DNA of 64,000 bases from NCBI GenBank assembly GCA_020249145.1, contig JADCGF010000019.1, positions 1 to 64,000 on the forward strand, read 5' to 3'. Made by a program: the position numbers and the translations under genes. The stretch is from Roseomonas sp. (lineage in GTDB: Bacteria > Pseudomonadota > Alphaproteobacteria > Acetobacterales > Acetobacteraceae). Below, piece after piece: positions 45,769 to 54,615 of this stretch (within the stretch, counting starts at the first letter, position 1; every line of letters starts with the position of its first letter). The notes beneath the pieces were generated by a model that searched no databases, was not told where the DNA came from, and saw only the letters and a program-made list of their open reading frames with translations.

Positions 45769-47225
45769 TGCCCCGCCGGTTGCAGCAGGGAAAGCTGCCG
45801 GTCTGAGTTATCCGTCCAATCCGTCAGCGGAATCGCGTAATCGCCGGTGAAGCAGGCATCGCAGAAATGCGGCTTGGCGGCGTTACGCGCGGGCTGCCCC
45901 AAAGCGCGATAAAGCCCATCCAGCGAAATAAAGGCCAGGCTATCAACGCCAATGATGCGCGCCATCTCCGCGATATCATGCTTGGCCGCCATCAGATGCG
46001 CGCGTTCCGGCGTATCAATGCCGTAATAGCAGGAATGCGTGGTGGGCGGGGAGGAGACGCGCATATGCACTTCCGTCGCCCCCGCCTGGCGCACCATTTC
46101 AACGATCTTGCGGCTGGTGGTGCCGCGCACGATGGAATCATCCACCAGCACCACACGCTTGCCCTGCAACATGGCGCGATTGGCGCTGTGCTTCAGCTTC
46201 ACGCCCAGATTGCGGATCTGATCCGTGGGTTCAATGAAGGTGCGCCCGACATAGTGATTGCGGATGATGCCAAGTTCAAACGGGATGCCGGCTTCTACCG
46301 CATAGCCCATCGCCGCCGGCACGCCGGAATCCGGCACGGGCACAATCAAATCCGCCGCCACACCGCTTTCGCGCGCCAATTCCGCGCCGATGCGCTTGCG
46401 TGTTTCATAAACCGGCGTGCCTTCCATGACGCTGTCAGGCCGCGCGAAATAGATATACTCAAAAATGCAGAAGCGGCTTTCGATGCGGCTGAAGGGCTTG
46501 ATGCTGCGCAGCCCGCTATCGTCAATCACCACCAACTCGCCCGCTTCGATGTCGCGCACAAATTCTGCGCCCACGATATCCAGCGCGCAGGTCTCAGACG
46601 CCAACACCAGCCCACCATTGGCCAGCCGCCCCAAGACAAGCGGGCGCACACCAAGAGGATCACGCGCCCCAATCAACGCGCCATTATGCAAAGCGACCAG
46701 CGAATAGGCGCCTTGCACCTGTTTCAGCGCATCAATCAGCCGATCAATCACGGTCGAATACAGGCTGATCGCGATCAGATGGATGAAAACTTCCGAATCC
46801 GTAGTGCTTTGGAAGAGGCAGCCGCGCCGCACCAGGGCGCGCTTCAACGCAAAGGCATTGGTCAGATTGCCATTATGCGCCACCGCAAAACCGCCAAATT
46901 CGAAATCCGCATAAAGCGGCTGCACATTGCGCAGCGCCGTTTCGCCCGTGGTCGCATAGCGGTTATGCCCCACCGCATGCGGCCCGCGCAACGACGCAAT
47001 AACCTTGGCTTCCCCGAAATTATCGCCAACCAGGCCAAGCCCCTTATGGGCGTGGAATAGCCCGGCCTCATCCAGTGTCACGATTCCCGCTGCTTCCTGG
47101 CCGCGATGCTGCAACGCATGCAGGCCAAGCGCGGTCAGTGCCGCTGCGTCGCCACCATTCCACACGCCGAAGACGCCGCATTCCTCATGCGGCTTGTCAT
47201 CCTCGAATTCTGCGACACGCTGCAT
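45765..47225 (-). CDS. purF: Amidophosphoribosyltransferase
   Basis: A 486-residue glutamine amidotransferase for the first step of purine synthesis (PRPP to phosphoribosylamine). The nucleophile Cys is in ECGVFGVWNG after a short propeptide, and RVVLVDDSIVRGTTSRKIVE binds PRPP. HSCYYG and HFCDACFTG supply cysteines as in the iron-sulfur, propeptide-containing B. subtilis-type enzymes. The ATG at 47225 follows TGAGG. It lies eight bases after cvpA. Confidence 0.97.
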   Translation of the reverse strand: MQRVAEFEDDKPHEECGVFGVWNGGDAAALTALGLHALQHRGQEAAGIVTLDEAGLFHAHKGLGLVGDNFGEAKVIASLRGPHAVGHNRYATTGETALRNVQPLYADFEFGGFAVAHNGNLTNAFALKRALVRRGCLFQSTTDSEVFIHLIAISLYSTVIDRLIDALKQVQGAYSLVALHNGALIGARDPLGVRPLVLGRLANGGLVLASETCALDIVGAEFVRDIEAGELVVIDDSGLRSIKPFSRIESRFCIFEYIYFARPDSVMEGTPVYETRKRIGAELARESGVAADLIVPVPDSGVPAAMGYAVEAGIPFELGIIRNHYVGRTFIEPTDQIRNLGVKLKHSANRAMLQGKRVVLVDDSIVRGTTSRKIVEMVRQAGATEVHMRVSSPPTTHSCYYGIDTPERAHLMAAKHDIAEMARIIGVDSLAFISLDGLYRALGQPARNAAKPHFCDACFTGDYAIPLTDWTDNSDRQLSLLQPAGQ

Positions 47226-47233
47226 GGGTAACC

Positions 47234-47791
47234 TCAATTCCGGCTGCGCGCGGGGGGGCGCAGCAATTCTTCAACCGTGGGCGAGCGTGGCAAGGGTGGT
47301 TCATTCAGGCGCGGGCGATATTCCGCCGGCATGGCTTCCACCAGCATATGGGCACCCTGCGACAGAAGCGGAAGGGACCGCGCTTCCAGCACCGGTTCCG
47401 GCCAGCGATCCCCCGGCAGCAACAAACCCGCGACGATATAGGCAACCACCAACAGAAAAGCGCCACGCGCCGCGCCGAAAAGCAGCCCCAGCACGCGGTC
47501 AATCCCGCCCAGCGCCGAATCCTGCACGCGATCCGCAACCGCATTGATCATCAACTTGAAGACCACCAGCGCGACAAGGAAAACCACGCCCGCGCCAATC
47601 GCTTCAGCAAGCCAGGGCGGCGTGAAATAGGGATCGAGAAACGGCTGAACCTGTTTGCGCGCCAGCAGGGCCACCACCGCCGCGCCAACCCACCCCGCCA
47701 CGCCCAGCGCTTCGCGCACCAGGCCGTGGAAAAAGGCGAGAATAGCCGACAGGGCGATCACCCCCAGCAGAATGATATCAACCCAATTCAT
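47234..47791 (-). CDS. cvpA: CvpA family membrane protein
   Basis: A 185-residue inner-membrane protein with four hydrophobic segments at its N-terminal two thirds, beginning MNWVDIILLGVIALSAILAF. LGGIDRVLGLLFGAARGAFL is the family signature. CvpA proteins accompany purF widely and were linked to colicin V production and stress resistance; the molecular activity is not settled. It is 33 bases downstream of radA and eight before purF. Confidence 0.92.
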   Translation of the reverse strand: MNWVDIILLGVIALSAILAFFHGLVREALGVAGWVGAAVVALLARKQVQPFLDPYFTPPWLAEAIGAGVVFLVALVVFKLMINAVADRVQDSALGGIDRVLGLLFGAARGAFLLVVAYIVAGLLLPGDRWPEPVLEARSLPLLSQGAHMLVEAMPAEYRPRLNEPPLPRSPTVEELLRPPARSRN

Positions 47792-47824
47792 CGGTCGTCC
47801 CTATAGCCCTCGTGGACAGGCGCG

Positions 47825-49228
47825 TCACGTCTTGGCTTTTTTTGGCAGAGTCTTTTCCGCAAAGCGGGCCACCAGATCGGCCAAATGGCCGATTTCCGAT
47901 AGACCCATGCCTTCCGGGGCCGCCGCTGTGCGGCCGCCACGCGCCACCCGGCGCGGCAGGCTGGCACCAGAAAATCCCAGCTTGGCCGCTTCCCGCAGGC
48001 GCAATTCGGCCTGGGATACTTGGCGCACCTCGCCCGAAAGCCCGACCTCGCCGAAATACACCGCACCTGAATCCGTGGGCTGATCCGTCGCCGCCGAAAT
48101 CAACGCCGCCGCCACCGCCAAATCCGCTGCCGGTTCGGTGATGCGCAAGCCCCCGGCGATGTTCAGATAAACGTCATTCTGGCCAAGGCTCATGCCGCAA
48201 CGCGCCTCCAACACCGCCAGCAGCATGGAAAGCCGCCCAGAATCCCAGCCCACCACCTGCCGGCGCGGCGACCCGCCCGAAGAAGGCGACAGCAGCGCCT
48301 GTATTTCGACCAGCACAGGCCGCGTGCCTTCAATGCCGGCAAAGACCGCGGAGCCCGAGACATTGCCGCGCCGTTCCGCCAAAAATAGCGCCGATGGATT
48401 GGCGACTTCCACCAATCCGCGATCGGTCATTTCGAACACGCCGATCTCATCCGTCGCGCCAAAGCGGTTCTTCACCGCGCGCAGGATGCGGAATTGATGG
48501 CCGCGATCACCTTCGAAATAGAGCGTCGCATCCACCATATGTTCCAGCACGCGCGGCCCGGCCAAAGTGCCTTCCTTGGTCACATGCCCCACCAGCACCA
48601 GCGCAAAGCCGCGAGCCTTGGCCAGCCGGATCAATTCCGCCGCGCAAGCGCGCACCTGCGCCACCGTACCGGGTGCTGAATCCAGCGCATCCAACCAAAC
48701 GGTCTGGATGGAATCCATCACCACCAGTGCGGCAGCGCTTTCCTGTTCCAGACTGGCGCCGATATCGCGCAAGGCCGAAGCGGCGGCCAATTCCATCGGG
48801 CTATCGGAAAGCCCAAGCCGCGCGGCGCGCAGCCTGACCTGCTCCACCGCTTCTTCGCCAGAGATATACAGAACCCGTCGCCCGGCTGAGGCCAAGCGCG
48901 CCGCCGCTTGCAGCAGGATGGTGGATTTGCCGATGCCGGGGTCGCCCCCCACCAGCACGGCGGAGGCCGGCACGAAGCCACCGCCCAAAACGCGATCAAG
49001 CTCCGCAATGCCGGTCACGATGCGCGGCGGGGGCGCGGATTCGCCCTTCAGGCCGACAAATTCAACGCGGCGCCCGCCGGCGGTTTTGGCGGCAGGGCCG
49101 GGGCCGCGCGGGGCGGCGGTTTCCTCGATCAGTGTATTCCAGTCGCCACAGGCATCGCAGCGCCCCTGCCATTTGGGGCTGACCGCCCCACAGGCCTGGC
49201 AAACGAAACGGCTGCGATCCTTGGCCAT
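47825..49228 (-). CDS. radA: DNA repair protein RadA
   Basis: A 467-residue RecA-like helicase that drives branch migration in recombination. The zinc finger has CQACG and CDACGDW near the N terminus, Walker A is GGDPGIGKSTILLQ, and the RadA-specific KNRFGATDEIGVFEM follows. A Lon-like domain ends the protein. It is the first gene of the minus-strand array radA-cvpA-purF-SDR-slt-pgpA-cinA and follows the FAH gene by 17 bases. Confidence 0.97.
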   Translation of the reverse strand: MAKDRSRFVCQACGAVSPKWQGRCDACGDWNTLIEETAAPRGPGPAAKTAGGRRVEFVGLKGESAPPPRIVTGIAELDRVLGGGFVPASAVLVGGDPGIGKSTILLQAAARLASAGRRVLYISGEEAVEQVRLRAARLGLSDSPMELAAASALRDIGASLEQESAAALVVMDSIQTVWLDALDSAPGTVAQVRACAAELIRLAKARGFALVLVGHVTKEGTLAGPRVLEHMVDATLYFEGDRGHQFRILRAVKNRFGATDEIGVFEMTDRGLVEVANPSALFLAERRGNVSGSAVFAGIEGTRPVLVEIQALLSPSSGGSPRRQVVGWDSGRLSMLLAVLEARCGMSLGQNDVYLNIAGGLRITEPAADLAVAAALISAATDQPTDSGAVYFGEVGLSGEVRQVSQAELRLREAAKLGFSGASLPRRVARGGRTAAAPEGMGLSEIGHLADLVARFAEKTLPKKAKT

Positions 49229-49245
49229 TCAGGCGCGCGCGCGGA

Positions 49246-49932
49246 TCAAATGATATTGGTGCGGATGTCGCCCACGCCCTCAACAAAGCCTTCCAGCGCA
49301 TCGCCGCGCACCACGGCAGCGACCCCTTCCGGCGTGCCGGTCATGATCAGGTCTCCGGGGGCGAGTTCGACCAGTTCGGACAAATTGGCAATGACTTCGG
49401 GGACGGACCAGATCAGCTTTGAAAGGTCGGATGTCTGCGTGACCTTGCCATTCACCTTGAGCTCAATCTTGCCCTTGGCCGGGTTCACGCCAGCGGCGGG
49501 CACCAGCAGGCCCATGGGGGCGGATTTGTCGAAGCCCTTGCCCATATCCCAGGGGCGGCCGGTCTTTTTCGCCTCATTCTGGATATCGCGGCGGGTCATG
49601 TCCAAGCCGGCGCAATAGCCCCAAACATGGGAAAGCGCGTCGGCCACCGCGATATTGCGCCCGCCGCGGCCAATGGCGACAACCAATTCCATTTCATGAT
49701 GCAGCGATTTGGTGACGGAAGGGTAGGGCATATCCGCGCCATTGATCACCACGGAATCCGACGGTTTGGCGAAGTAGAAGGGCGGTTCGCGGGTTGGGTC
49801 GCTGCCCATTTCGATGGCGTGCTCAGCGTAATTGCGCCCGACGCAGAAAATGCGGCGCACCGGGAAAAGCGCGTCACTGCCCTTGATTGGCAGCGCGGCG
49901 ACAGGCGGGGGCGGGAAGACATAGGACACCAT
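49246..49932 (-). CDS. Fumarylacetoacetate hydrolase family protein
   Basis: A 228-residue FAH-domain enzyme. IFCVGRNYAEHAIEMGSDPT, the metal-site FAKPSDSVV and HHEMELVVAIGRGGRNIAVA (His-Glu-x-Glu metal ligands), and DLIMTGTPEGVAAV are all typical. Members hydrolyse or decarboxylate oxaloacetate-like or acylpyruvate compounds; here the substrate is open. It lies 17 bases upstream of radA on the same strand, possibly at the head of the transcript. Confidence 0.9.
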   Translation of the reverse strand: MVSYVFPPPPVAALPIKGSDALFPVRRIFCVGRNYAEHAIEMGSDPTREPPFYFAKPSDSVVINGADMPYPSVTKSLHHEMELVVAIGRGGRNIAVADALSHVWGYCAGLDMTRRDIQNEAKKTGRPWDMGKGFDKSAPMGLLVPAAGVNPAKGKIELKVNGKVTQTSDLSKLIWSVPEVIANLSELVELAPGDLIMTGTPEGVAAVVRGDALEGFVEGVGDIRTNII

Positions 49933-50250
49933 CCGAGCGACTCCTTCGGCTATTCCATGCCGCTATACCCCCAGCCGAGGGCTGCCGGAAGGCGGGGCCA
50001 GGGCTTTGCGTGTCATGTGAGCGTGACGGTGCATCTGTCTGAGGCAGCGAGATTCCGCCCAAACAAAAACGCCCGGTCAGGGGGGTGACCGGGCGCTACT
50101 TTGTATTTTCCGATCGGAAAGGTCGGGCGAGCCGGCAGGGGATGCCGGTATCGCGACCGCCGGCAAAGCCATGGCCGACAAAGATTTTCTAGAACATTTG
50201 GACGAAAAAGCAAAGCCCCAAAACGCAAATCGCCGTGTTAAGAAACCGCG
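49933..50250. other. Gap with a terminator, a perfect palindrome and no supported gene
   Basis: This 318-base stretch carries the terminator at 50065-50095 and the perfect 14-bp palindrome TTTCCGATCGGAAA at 50107-50120. A small plus-strand frame at 50171 begins MADKDFLEHLDEKAK but runs on antisense into the peptidase gene, so I do not call it. The first 90 bases hold only the upstream region of the FAH gene. Confidence 0.4.
50065..50095 (-). terminator. Rho-independent terminator of the peptidase C26 gene
   Basis: CGCCCGGTCA (50070-50079) pairs with TGACCGGGCG (50086-50095) over a six-base loop. Read on the minus strand it is followed by TTTTTG. It lies about 155 bases after the peptidase stop. 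Confidence 0.75.
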
Positions 50251-51036
50251 TCACTCCGCCGCGGCGGCGAGCCTTGCCCCGGCATGGGCGGCGGCGGCGC
50301 GGCCAAAGGCCTCGAAGATCGCGCGGCTATCGGCATCGCGCTCCCAGTCATATTCGGGGTGCCATTGCACGCCAATCGCGAAGCCGCGCGCGCCTTCAAC
50401 GCGCACTGCTTCAATGGTGCCATCCGGTGCCCAGCCTTCCGCGACCAGGCGCGGCGCCAGACGCTGCACCGCCTGATTATGCAGCGAATTTACCGCAAGC
50501 TGCGCCGCGTTACGCGAAGATGCCGTCAGAGTCGCGGCCAAGGCTCCGGCGCCATCAATCCGCACCAGATGCGCCTTGCCGGTCCTCACCAGCGGGATTT
50601 TCTGATCTGATGGCGTGGAATGATCCATCCGCCCGGGCAAATCCTGCACGCGCTGATCCAGGCTGCCGCCGAGTGCCACATTCAATTCCTGCATGCCGCG
50701 ACAAATCGCGAGCAAGGGCACACCCGCCGCAATGGCGGCGCGGATCAGCGGCAGGGTGGTAGCGTCTCGGTCCTGATCTTCCGGCGTACCCTCGGCATGG
50801 GGGGGGCCATCATAATGGCCAGGCCAGACATTGGACCGGCTGCCGGTCAGGATCAGGCCATTGATATGGGCAAGGTAATCCTGCGCCGCTTCTTCACCCG
50901 CCGCCGGCAGCAGTACTGGGGTGCCGCCCACCGGGCCGCGCACCACGCGCACATAGCTGTCAGACGCCGCGTGATTGGGCGTGCCGAAAATGCCGAAAGG
51001 CTTGATGCAACAGGAAATGCCGATCAGTGGTCTCAT
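50251..51036 (-). CDS. Class I glutamine amidotransferase-like peptidase C26 (gamma-glutamyl-GABA hydrolase type)
   Basis: A 261-residue single-domain hydrolase. The nucleophile Cys is in VPLLAICRGMQELNVALGGS, and the His-Glu part of the triad is in GVQWHPEYDW. RSNVWPGHY is a substrate-side loop. PuuD-type family members cleave gamma-glutamyl-GABA in putrescine breakdown; a related gamma-glutamyl amide is equally possible. It stands alone and ends at a strong terminator. Confidence 0.9.
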   Translation of the reverse strand: MRPLIGISCCIKPFGIFGTPNHAASDSYVRVVRGPVGGTPVLLPAAGEEAAQDYLAHINGLILTGSRSNVWPGHYDGPPHAEGTPEDQDRDATTLPLIRAAIAAGVPLLAICRGMQELNVALGGSLDQRVQDLPGRMDHSTPSDQKIPLVRTGKAHLVRIDGAGALAATLTASSRNAAQLAVNSLHNQAVQRLAPRLVAEGWAPDGTIEAVRVEGARGFAIGVQWHPEYDWERDADSRAIFEAFGRAAAAHAGARLAAAAE

Positions 51037-51119
51037 GGGATGTTACATTTCCGCGACACCATGGCGGGATCAAGGCGATTCGGGTGATTTCGGCGGTTTT
51101 TTTGAGTCGTTCACGGGTT

Positions 51120-51413
51120 TCACGGAGAATACCCATCAACCAGCACCACCTGGCTATCCGTGCTTTCAATCCGCAGTTTCAACAGCGGCGCATATTCCGG
51201 GCTGAAATAGAAGGCGCGGGCAGCATCCAGGCTGGGGAATTCCAGCACCACCATGCGGTTAAAACCATCGGCATTTTCAAGCTTTTCCATCGTGCCGCCA
51301 CGCACAACGTAGCGCCCACCATATTGCGCGATCACCGCCGGCACGCCGACGCGATAACGCTCAAAACCCTCTGGGTCAGTCACTTTGAGGTTTGCGATCA
51401 GATAGCCGGGCAT
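51120..51413 (-). CDS. DUF1330 family protein
   Basis: A 97-residue dimeric alpha-beta barrel-like protein. PGYLIANLKVTDPEGFERYR, GGRYVVRGGT and VVLEFPSLDAARAFYFSPEY are the family core. Function is unknown. It begins 11 bases after the GST gene and is probably the last gene of gshB-gst-DUF1330. Confidence 0.88.
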   Translation of the reverse strand: MPGYLIANLKVTDPEGFERYRVGVPAVIAQYGGRYVVRGGTMEKLENADGFNRMVVLEFPSLDAARAFYFSPEYAPLLKLRIESTDSQVVLVDGYSP

Positions 51414-51424
51414 AAGGTTCTCCT

Positions 51425-52057
51425 TCAGGTGAGCGGTGGCGCCAGCCAGCGTTGAAATCCGGGCCTTTCGCCAAGCTTGGCATACCAGCGCGCCAGGGTG
51501 GGGAATTCAGGCATCCCCGGCAAGCGCACTTCAGGGCCAAACCAGCGCCGGGCGTAACAGCCCAGCACAATATCGGCGATGGTCATGGTTGGGCCATCCA
51601 GATACGGGCCGCCATGCTTGCTGATCCAATGGTCAAGAATGGCCCAGCATTCGCCGGCGGCCTGCGCCGCCGCTTCAATCTGCGCCATGTCGCGCTTCTC
51701 AGGCGGCGTGCGCACCAGGCCCCAGAACAGATTGCGCTCAGCGGGGCCAAGCGTGGAAAGCTGCCAATCCATCCAGCGATCCGCCGAAGCGCGCGCTGCC
51801 GTGTCCGCCGGGTAAAGCGGGCTTTGGTATTTCATCCCCAGATAGCGCAGCACGCTATTGGATTCCCACAGGATGAAATCGCCATCTTCCAGCGTGGGCA
51901 CGCGGCCATTCGGGTTCATGGCGCGGTAATCCGCATCATTCACCCGGCCATGTTCCATGCCAGCATCCACACGATCATAAGGCTGCCCGATTTCATCGAG
52001 CATCCACAGCACCTTCTTCACATTGATGGAATTGGTGCGGCCCCAAAGCTTCAGCAT
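51425..52057 (-). CDS. Glutathione S-transferase
   Basis: A 210-residue GST. The N-terminal thioredoxin-like domain includes LWGRTNSINVKKVLWMLDEI and GRVPTLEDGDFILWESNSVL, with the ESNSVLRYL segment binding glutathione. The C-terminal helical domain has TMTIADIVLGCYARRW. Ser10 is a probable activating residue, as in beta or theta-type enzymes. It begins one base after the gshB stop, which fits coupling of glutathione synthesis and use. Confidence 0.92.
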   Translation of the reverse strand: MLKLWGRTNSINVKKVLWMLDEIGQPYDRVDAGMEHGRVNDADYRAMNPNGRVPTLEDGDFILWESNSVLRYLGMKYQSPLYPADTAARASADRWMDWQLSTLGPAERNLFWGLVRTPPEKRDMAQIEAAAQAAGECWAILDHWISKHGGPYLDGPTMTIADIVLGCYARRWFGPEVRLPGMPEFPTLARWYAKLGERPGFQRWLAPPLT

Positions 52058-52058
52058 C

Positions 52059-53009
52059 TCAGCGCCTTTTCGCTTCAATAGCGTCCCAAATGGCGCGTTC
52101 CAGATGCACACCATCAAACCGCGCCAATTCCTGCAAGCCGGTCGGGCTGGTGACGTTGATTTCGGTGAGGTAGCCGCCAATCACGTCAATGCCCACAAAA
52201 ATCATCCCGCGCGCCTTCAATTCCGGGCCGATGCGCGCGCAGATTTCCAGCTCTCGCTCGGTCAGCTTGGTGGGTTCCGGGCGGCCACCGACATGCATAT
52301 TGGACCGCGCCTCACCCGCCGCCGGCACGCGGTTGATGCCGCCCATGGCAACGCCATCCACCAGGATGATGCGCTTATCACCTTCACGCACCGCGGGCAG
52401 GTATTGCTGGATCATCAGCGGTTCGCGCGAGCGTTCGGTGAAAAGCTCCACCAGCGCATTCATGTTCGGATCATCGGGGCGGAGGTGAAACACACCGGCG
52501 CCGCCATTGCCGAAAAGCGGCTTGATGATGATGTCGCCATGTTCCGCCCGGAAGGCCGCGATGCGGCGGCGGTCAGCGGTCACCATCGTCACGGGCATCA
52601 AATCCGGGAAATGGGTGACGAACAGCTTTTCCGGCGCATTGCGCACCTGGGCCGGGTCATTCACCACCAGCGTCTTGGGGTGGATATGTTCCAGAATATG
52701 GGTGGCCGTGATGTAGCCCATGTCAAAGGGCGGGTCCTGGCGCATCAGCACCACATCGGCATCGCGGCCAAGGTCCAATTCCACCTCTGCCCCCAAGGTG
52801 AAGTGGTTGCCATATTCGCGCCGCAGCGTGATGGGCCGCGCCCAAGCGGTGACGCACCCGCCGCGCAGCGCCAAATCCCGGACATGGTAATGCCAAAGCT
52901 TATGGCCCCGCGCTTGTGCTTCCAGCATCAGGGCGAAGGTTGAATCGCCATCAATATTGATGGTCTCAATAGGGTCCATCTGGACCGCGACGCGGAGCGA
53001 AGAGGTCAT
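52059..53009 (-). CDS. gshB: Glutathione synthase
   Basis: A 316-residue ATP-grasp ligase joining gamma-glutamylcysteine and glycine. [20 protein letters not shown] is the typical N terminus, and [14 protein letters not shown] is the ATP-grasp glycine-rich loop. [19 protein letters not shown] and [20 protein letters not shown] near the end are GSH synthetase signatures. It heads the gshB-gst-DUF1330 unit and is divergent from the ABC operon at 53202. Confidence 0.96.
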   Translation of the reverse strand: MTSSLRVAVQMDPIETINIDGDSTFALMLEAQARGHKLWHYHVRDLALRGGCVTAWARPITLRREYGNHFTLGAEVELDLGRDADVVLMRQDPPFDMGYITATHILEHIHPKTLVVNDPAQVRNAPEKLFVTHFPDLMPVTMVTADRRRIAAFRAEHGDIIIKPLFGNGGAGVFHLRPDDPNMNALVELFTERSREPLMIQQYLPAVREGDKRIILVDGVAMGGINRVPAAGEARSNMHVGGRPEPTKLTERELEICARIGPELKARGMIFVGIDVIGGYLTEINVTSPTGLQELARFDGVHLERAIWDAIEAKRR

Positions 53010-53201
53010 GCCATCTATCCTGCTTTTGGCCTGTCAGGGGGTTTGAAGCCGAGTTTGGGCCGCCGCGCCAGCCCGGGGCCAGGCCCGCCCATCACAATAC
53101 CGGTTGCAAAGGCCCCAAATCCTTGCCTAACCTGCCGCACGCCTTGGCCGGGCCTCGGTCTGGGATGCGACAAACAACGAATAAAGCGGAGGATTCCTAA
53201 G

Positions 53202-54557
53202 ATGGCGGATATCAAACGGCGTACGCTTTTGCGTTCTGGCGCCGGGGTCGCGGCAGCCGGCGTGCTCTCAGCCCCCATGGTCCATGCCCAAGGCACGGGC
53301 GGGACGCTGCGCTGCGGCTTCTGGGACCATTGGGTGCCCAATGGCAATGTGATCATGCGCCAGCTTTGCGCCGAATGGGGCCAGGCCAATCGCGTTGATG
53401 TGCAGATGGATACCGTGACATCCAACGGCAACCAGATTCTGTTGACCATCAACGCCCAGGCGCAATCGCGCACCGGCTATGATCTGATGTCCTTCCCCGC
53501 CTGGGAGCCAAGCAACCACCAGCGCATGCTTGAACCGGTTGATGATGTCATGCGCAACCTGACCCAGAAATACGGCGCGGTGACCCCGGCGGCGGAATAT
53601 CTGGGCAAGCCCGCCGGCACTTGGGTGGCCATCCCTGCCGTGGCTGGCACGCAGTTGAAGCCTTCCTGTGTGCGCTTTGACCTTTTGCAGCAGCATGCCG
53701 GCATTGATATTCGTGCCATGTGGCCGGCTAGGAATGAGCGTGGCCCGGGCGCTGATCAATGGAATTGGGAAACCTTTGCACGCGCCGCCGAAGCCTGCCA
53801 AAGGGCCGGCGTCCCCTTTGGCCTGCCCATGGGCAGCTTTACCGATGCGGTGGATTGGGTGGGTGCGCTTTTTGAATCCTATGGCGCCTTCATGATGGAT
53901 GCACGCGGCACGATCACCGTGCGCAACAATCCCAAGCTGCGTGCAGCGGTGGAAATGTGCGCCCGGATCAGCCGCTTCCTGCCCAATGATGTTTGGGCCT
54001 GGGATGATGGCGGCAATAACCGCGCGCTGATTTCCGGCCGTTCGGCGCTGATCTTCAACCCGCCTTCAGCCTGGGCGGTGGCGAAGCGCGATGCGCCGCA
54101 AGTGGCCGAAAACTGCTGGACCGTGCCGATGCCCGCCGGGCCGGAAGGGCGCTTCGCCGCCTATCTGCCCTATTTCTGGGGTATCTGGAATTTCAGCCGC
54201 AGCAAGGGCGCGGCCAAGGCCTTCCTGGAATGGCTGTCTGATCGTCCGCAGGCGGAACGCCAGACCAATGGGTCCGCTGGCTATGACATCCCGCCCTTCG
54301 CCAGCATGTCGGACTTCAAGGTTTGGGAAACCGAAGGCCCGCCGGTGGGTTCGGTCTATAACTACCCGGTGCGCGCGCACCACAATGCGAAGACCTCCAT
54401 CGCCATGGCGCCCGCGCCAGCGGCCATGGCGGTGCAGATGTATAACCAGGGCCTGAATACCAAGCTGGTTGCACGCATTGTGCAGGGTGGTGAGACGGTG
54501 GATCAGGCGCTGACCTGGGTGGAGCGCGAGCTCAATACCATCCGCCGCGGCGGCTAA
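53202..54557 (+). CDS. ABC transporter substrate-binding protein, sugar type, Tat-exported
   Basis: A 451-residue family 1 binding protein. The N terminus IKRRTLLRSGAGVAAAGVLS is a Tat signal, so it is exported folded to the periplasm. The start at 53202 follows GGAGG by nine bases; the longer open frame overlaps nothing useful. Conserved segments around PYFWGIWNFSRSKGAAKAFL and DLMSFPAWEPSNHQ fit sugar or polyol binding proteins. It is the first gene of the ABC operon and should set its specificity, which I cannot name. Confidence 0.92.
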   Translation: MADIKRRTLLRSGAGVAAAGVLSAPMVHAQGTGGTLRCGFWDHWVPNGNVIMRQLCAEWGQANRVDVQMDTVTSNGNQILLTINAQAQSRTGYDLMSFPAWEPSNHQRMLEPVDDVMRNLTQKYGAVTPAAEYLGKPAGTWVAIPAVAGTQLKPSCVRFDLLQQHAGIDIRAMWPARNERGPGADQWNWETFARAAEACQRAGVPFGLPMGSFTDAVDWVGALFESYGAFMMDARGTITVRNNPKLRAAVEMCARISRFLPNDVWAWDDGGNNRALISGRSALIFNPPSAWAVAKRDAPQVAENCWTVPMPAGPEGRFAAYLPYFWGIWNFSRSKGAAKAFLEWLSDRPQAERQTNGSAGYDIPPFASMSDFKVWETEGPPVGSVYNYPVRAHHNAKTSIAMAPAPAAMAVQMYNQGLNTKLVARIVQGGETVDQALTWVERELNTIRRGG

Positions 54558-54566
54558 CCGCGCATG

Positions 54567-54600
54567 ACGGGCGGCGCTGCGCCGCCCGTCTTTCATTTCA
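54567..54600 (+). terminator. Hairpin after the binding-protein gene (likely attenuator)
   Basis: ACGGGCGGCG (54567-54576) pairs with CGCCGCCCGT (54580-54589) over a CTG loop, followed by CTTTCATTT. A stem between binding protein and permease genes commonly lowers permease expression or protects the upstream message. Confidence 0.55.
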
Positions 54601-54615
54601 GGAAAGGTTCAGACC

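Noticed and set aside
50171..50476. Small plus-strand frame starting MADKDFLEHLDEKAK
   Set aside because: Most of it is antisense to the peptidase gene with Ala-rich shadow sequence, and no good ribosome-binding site precedes it.
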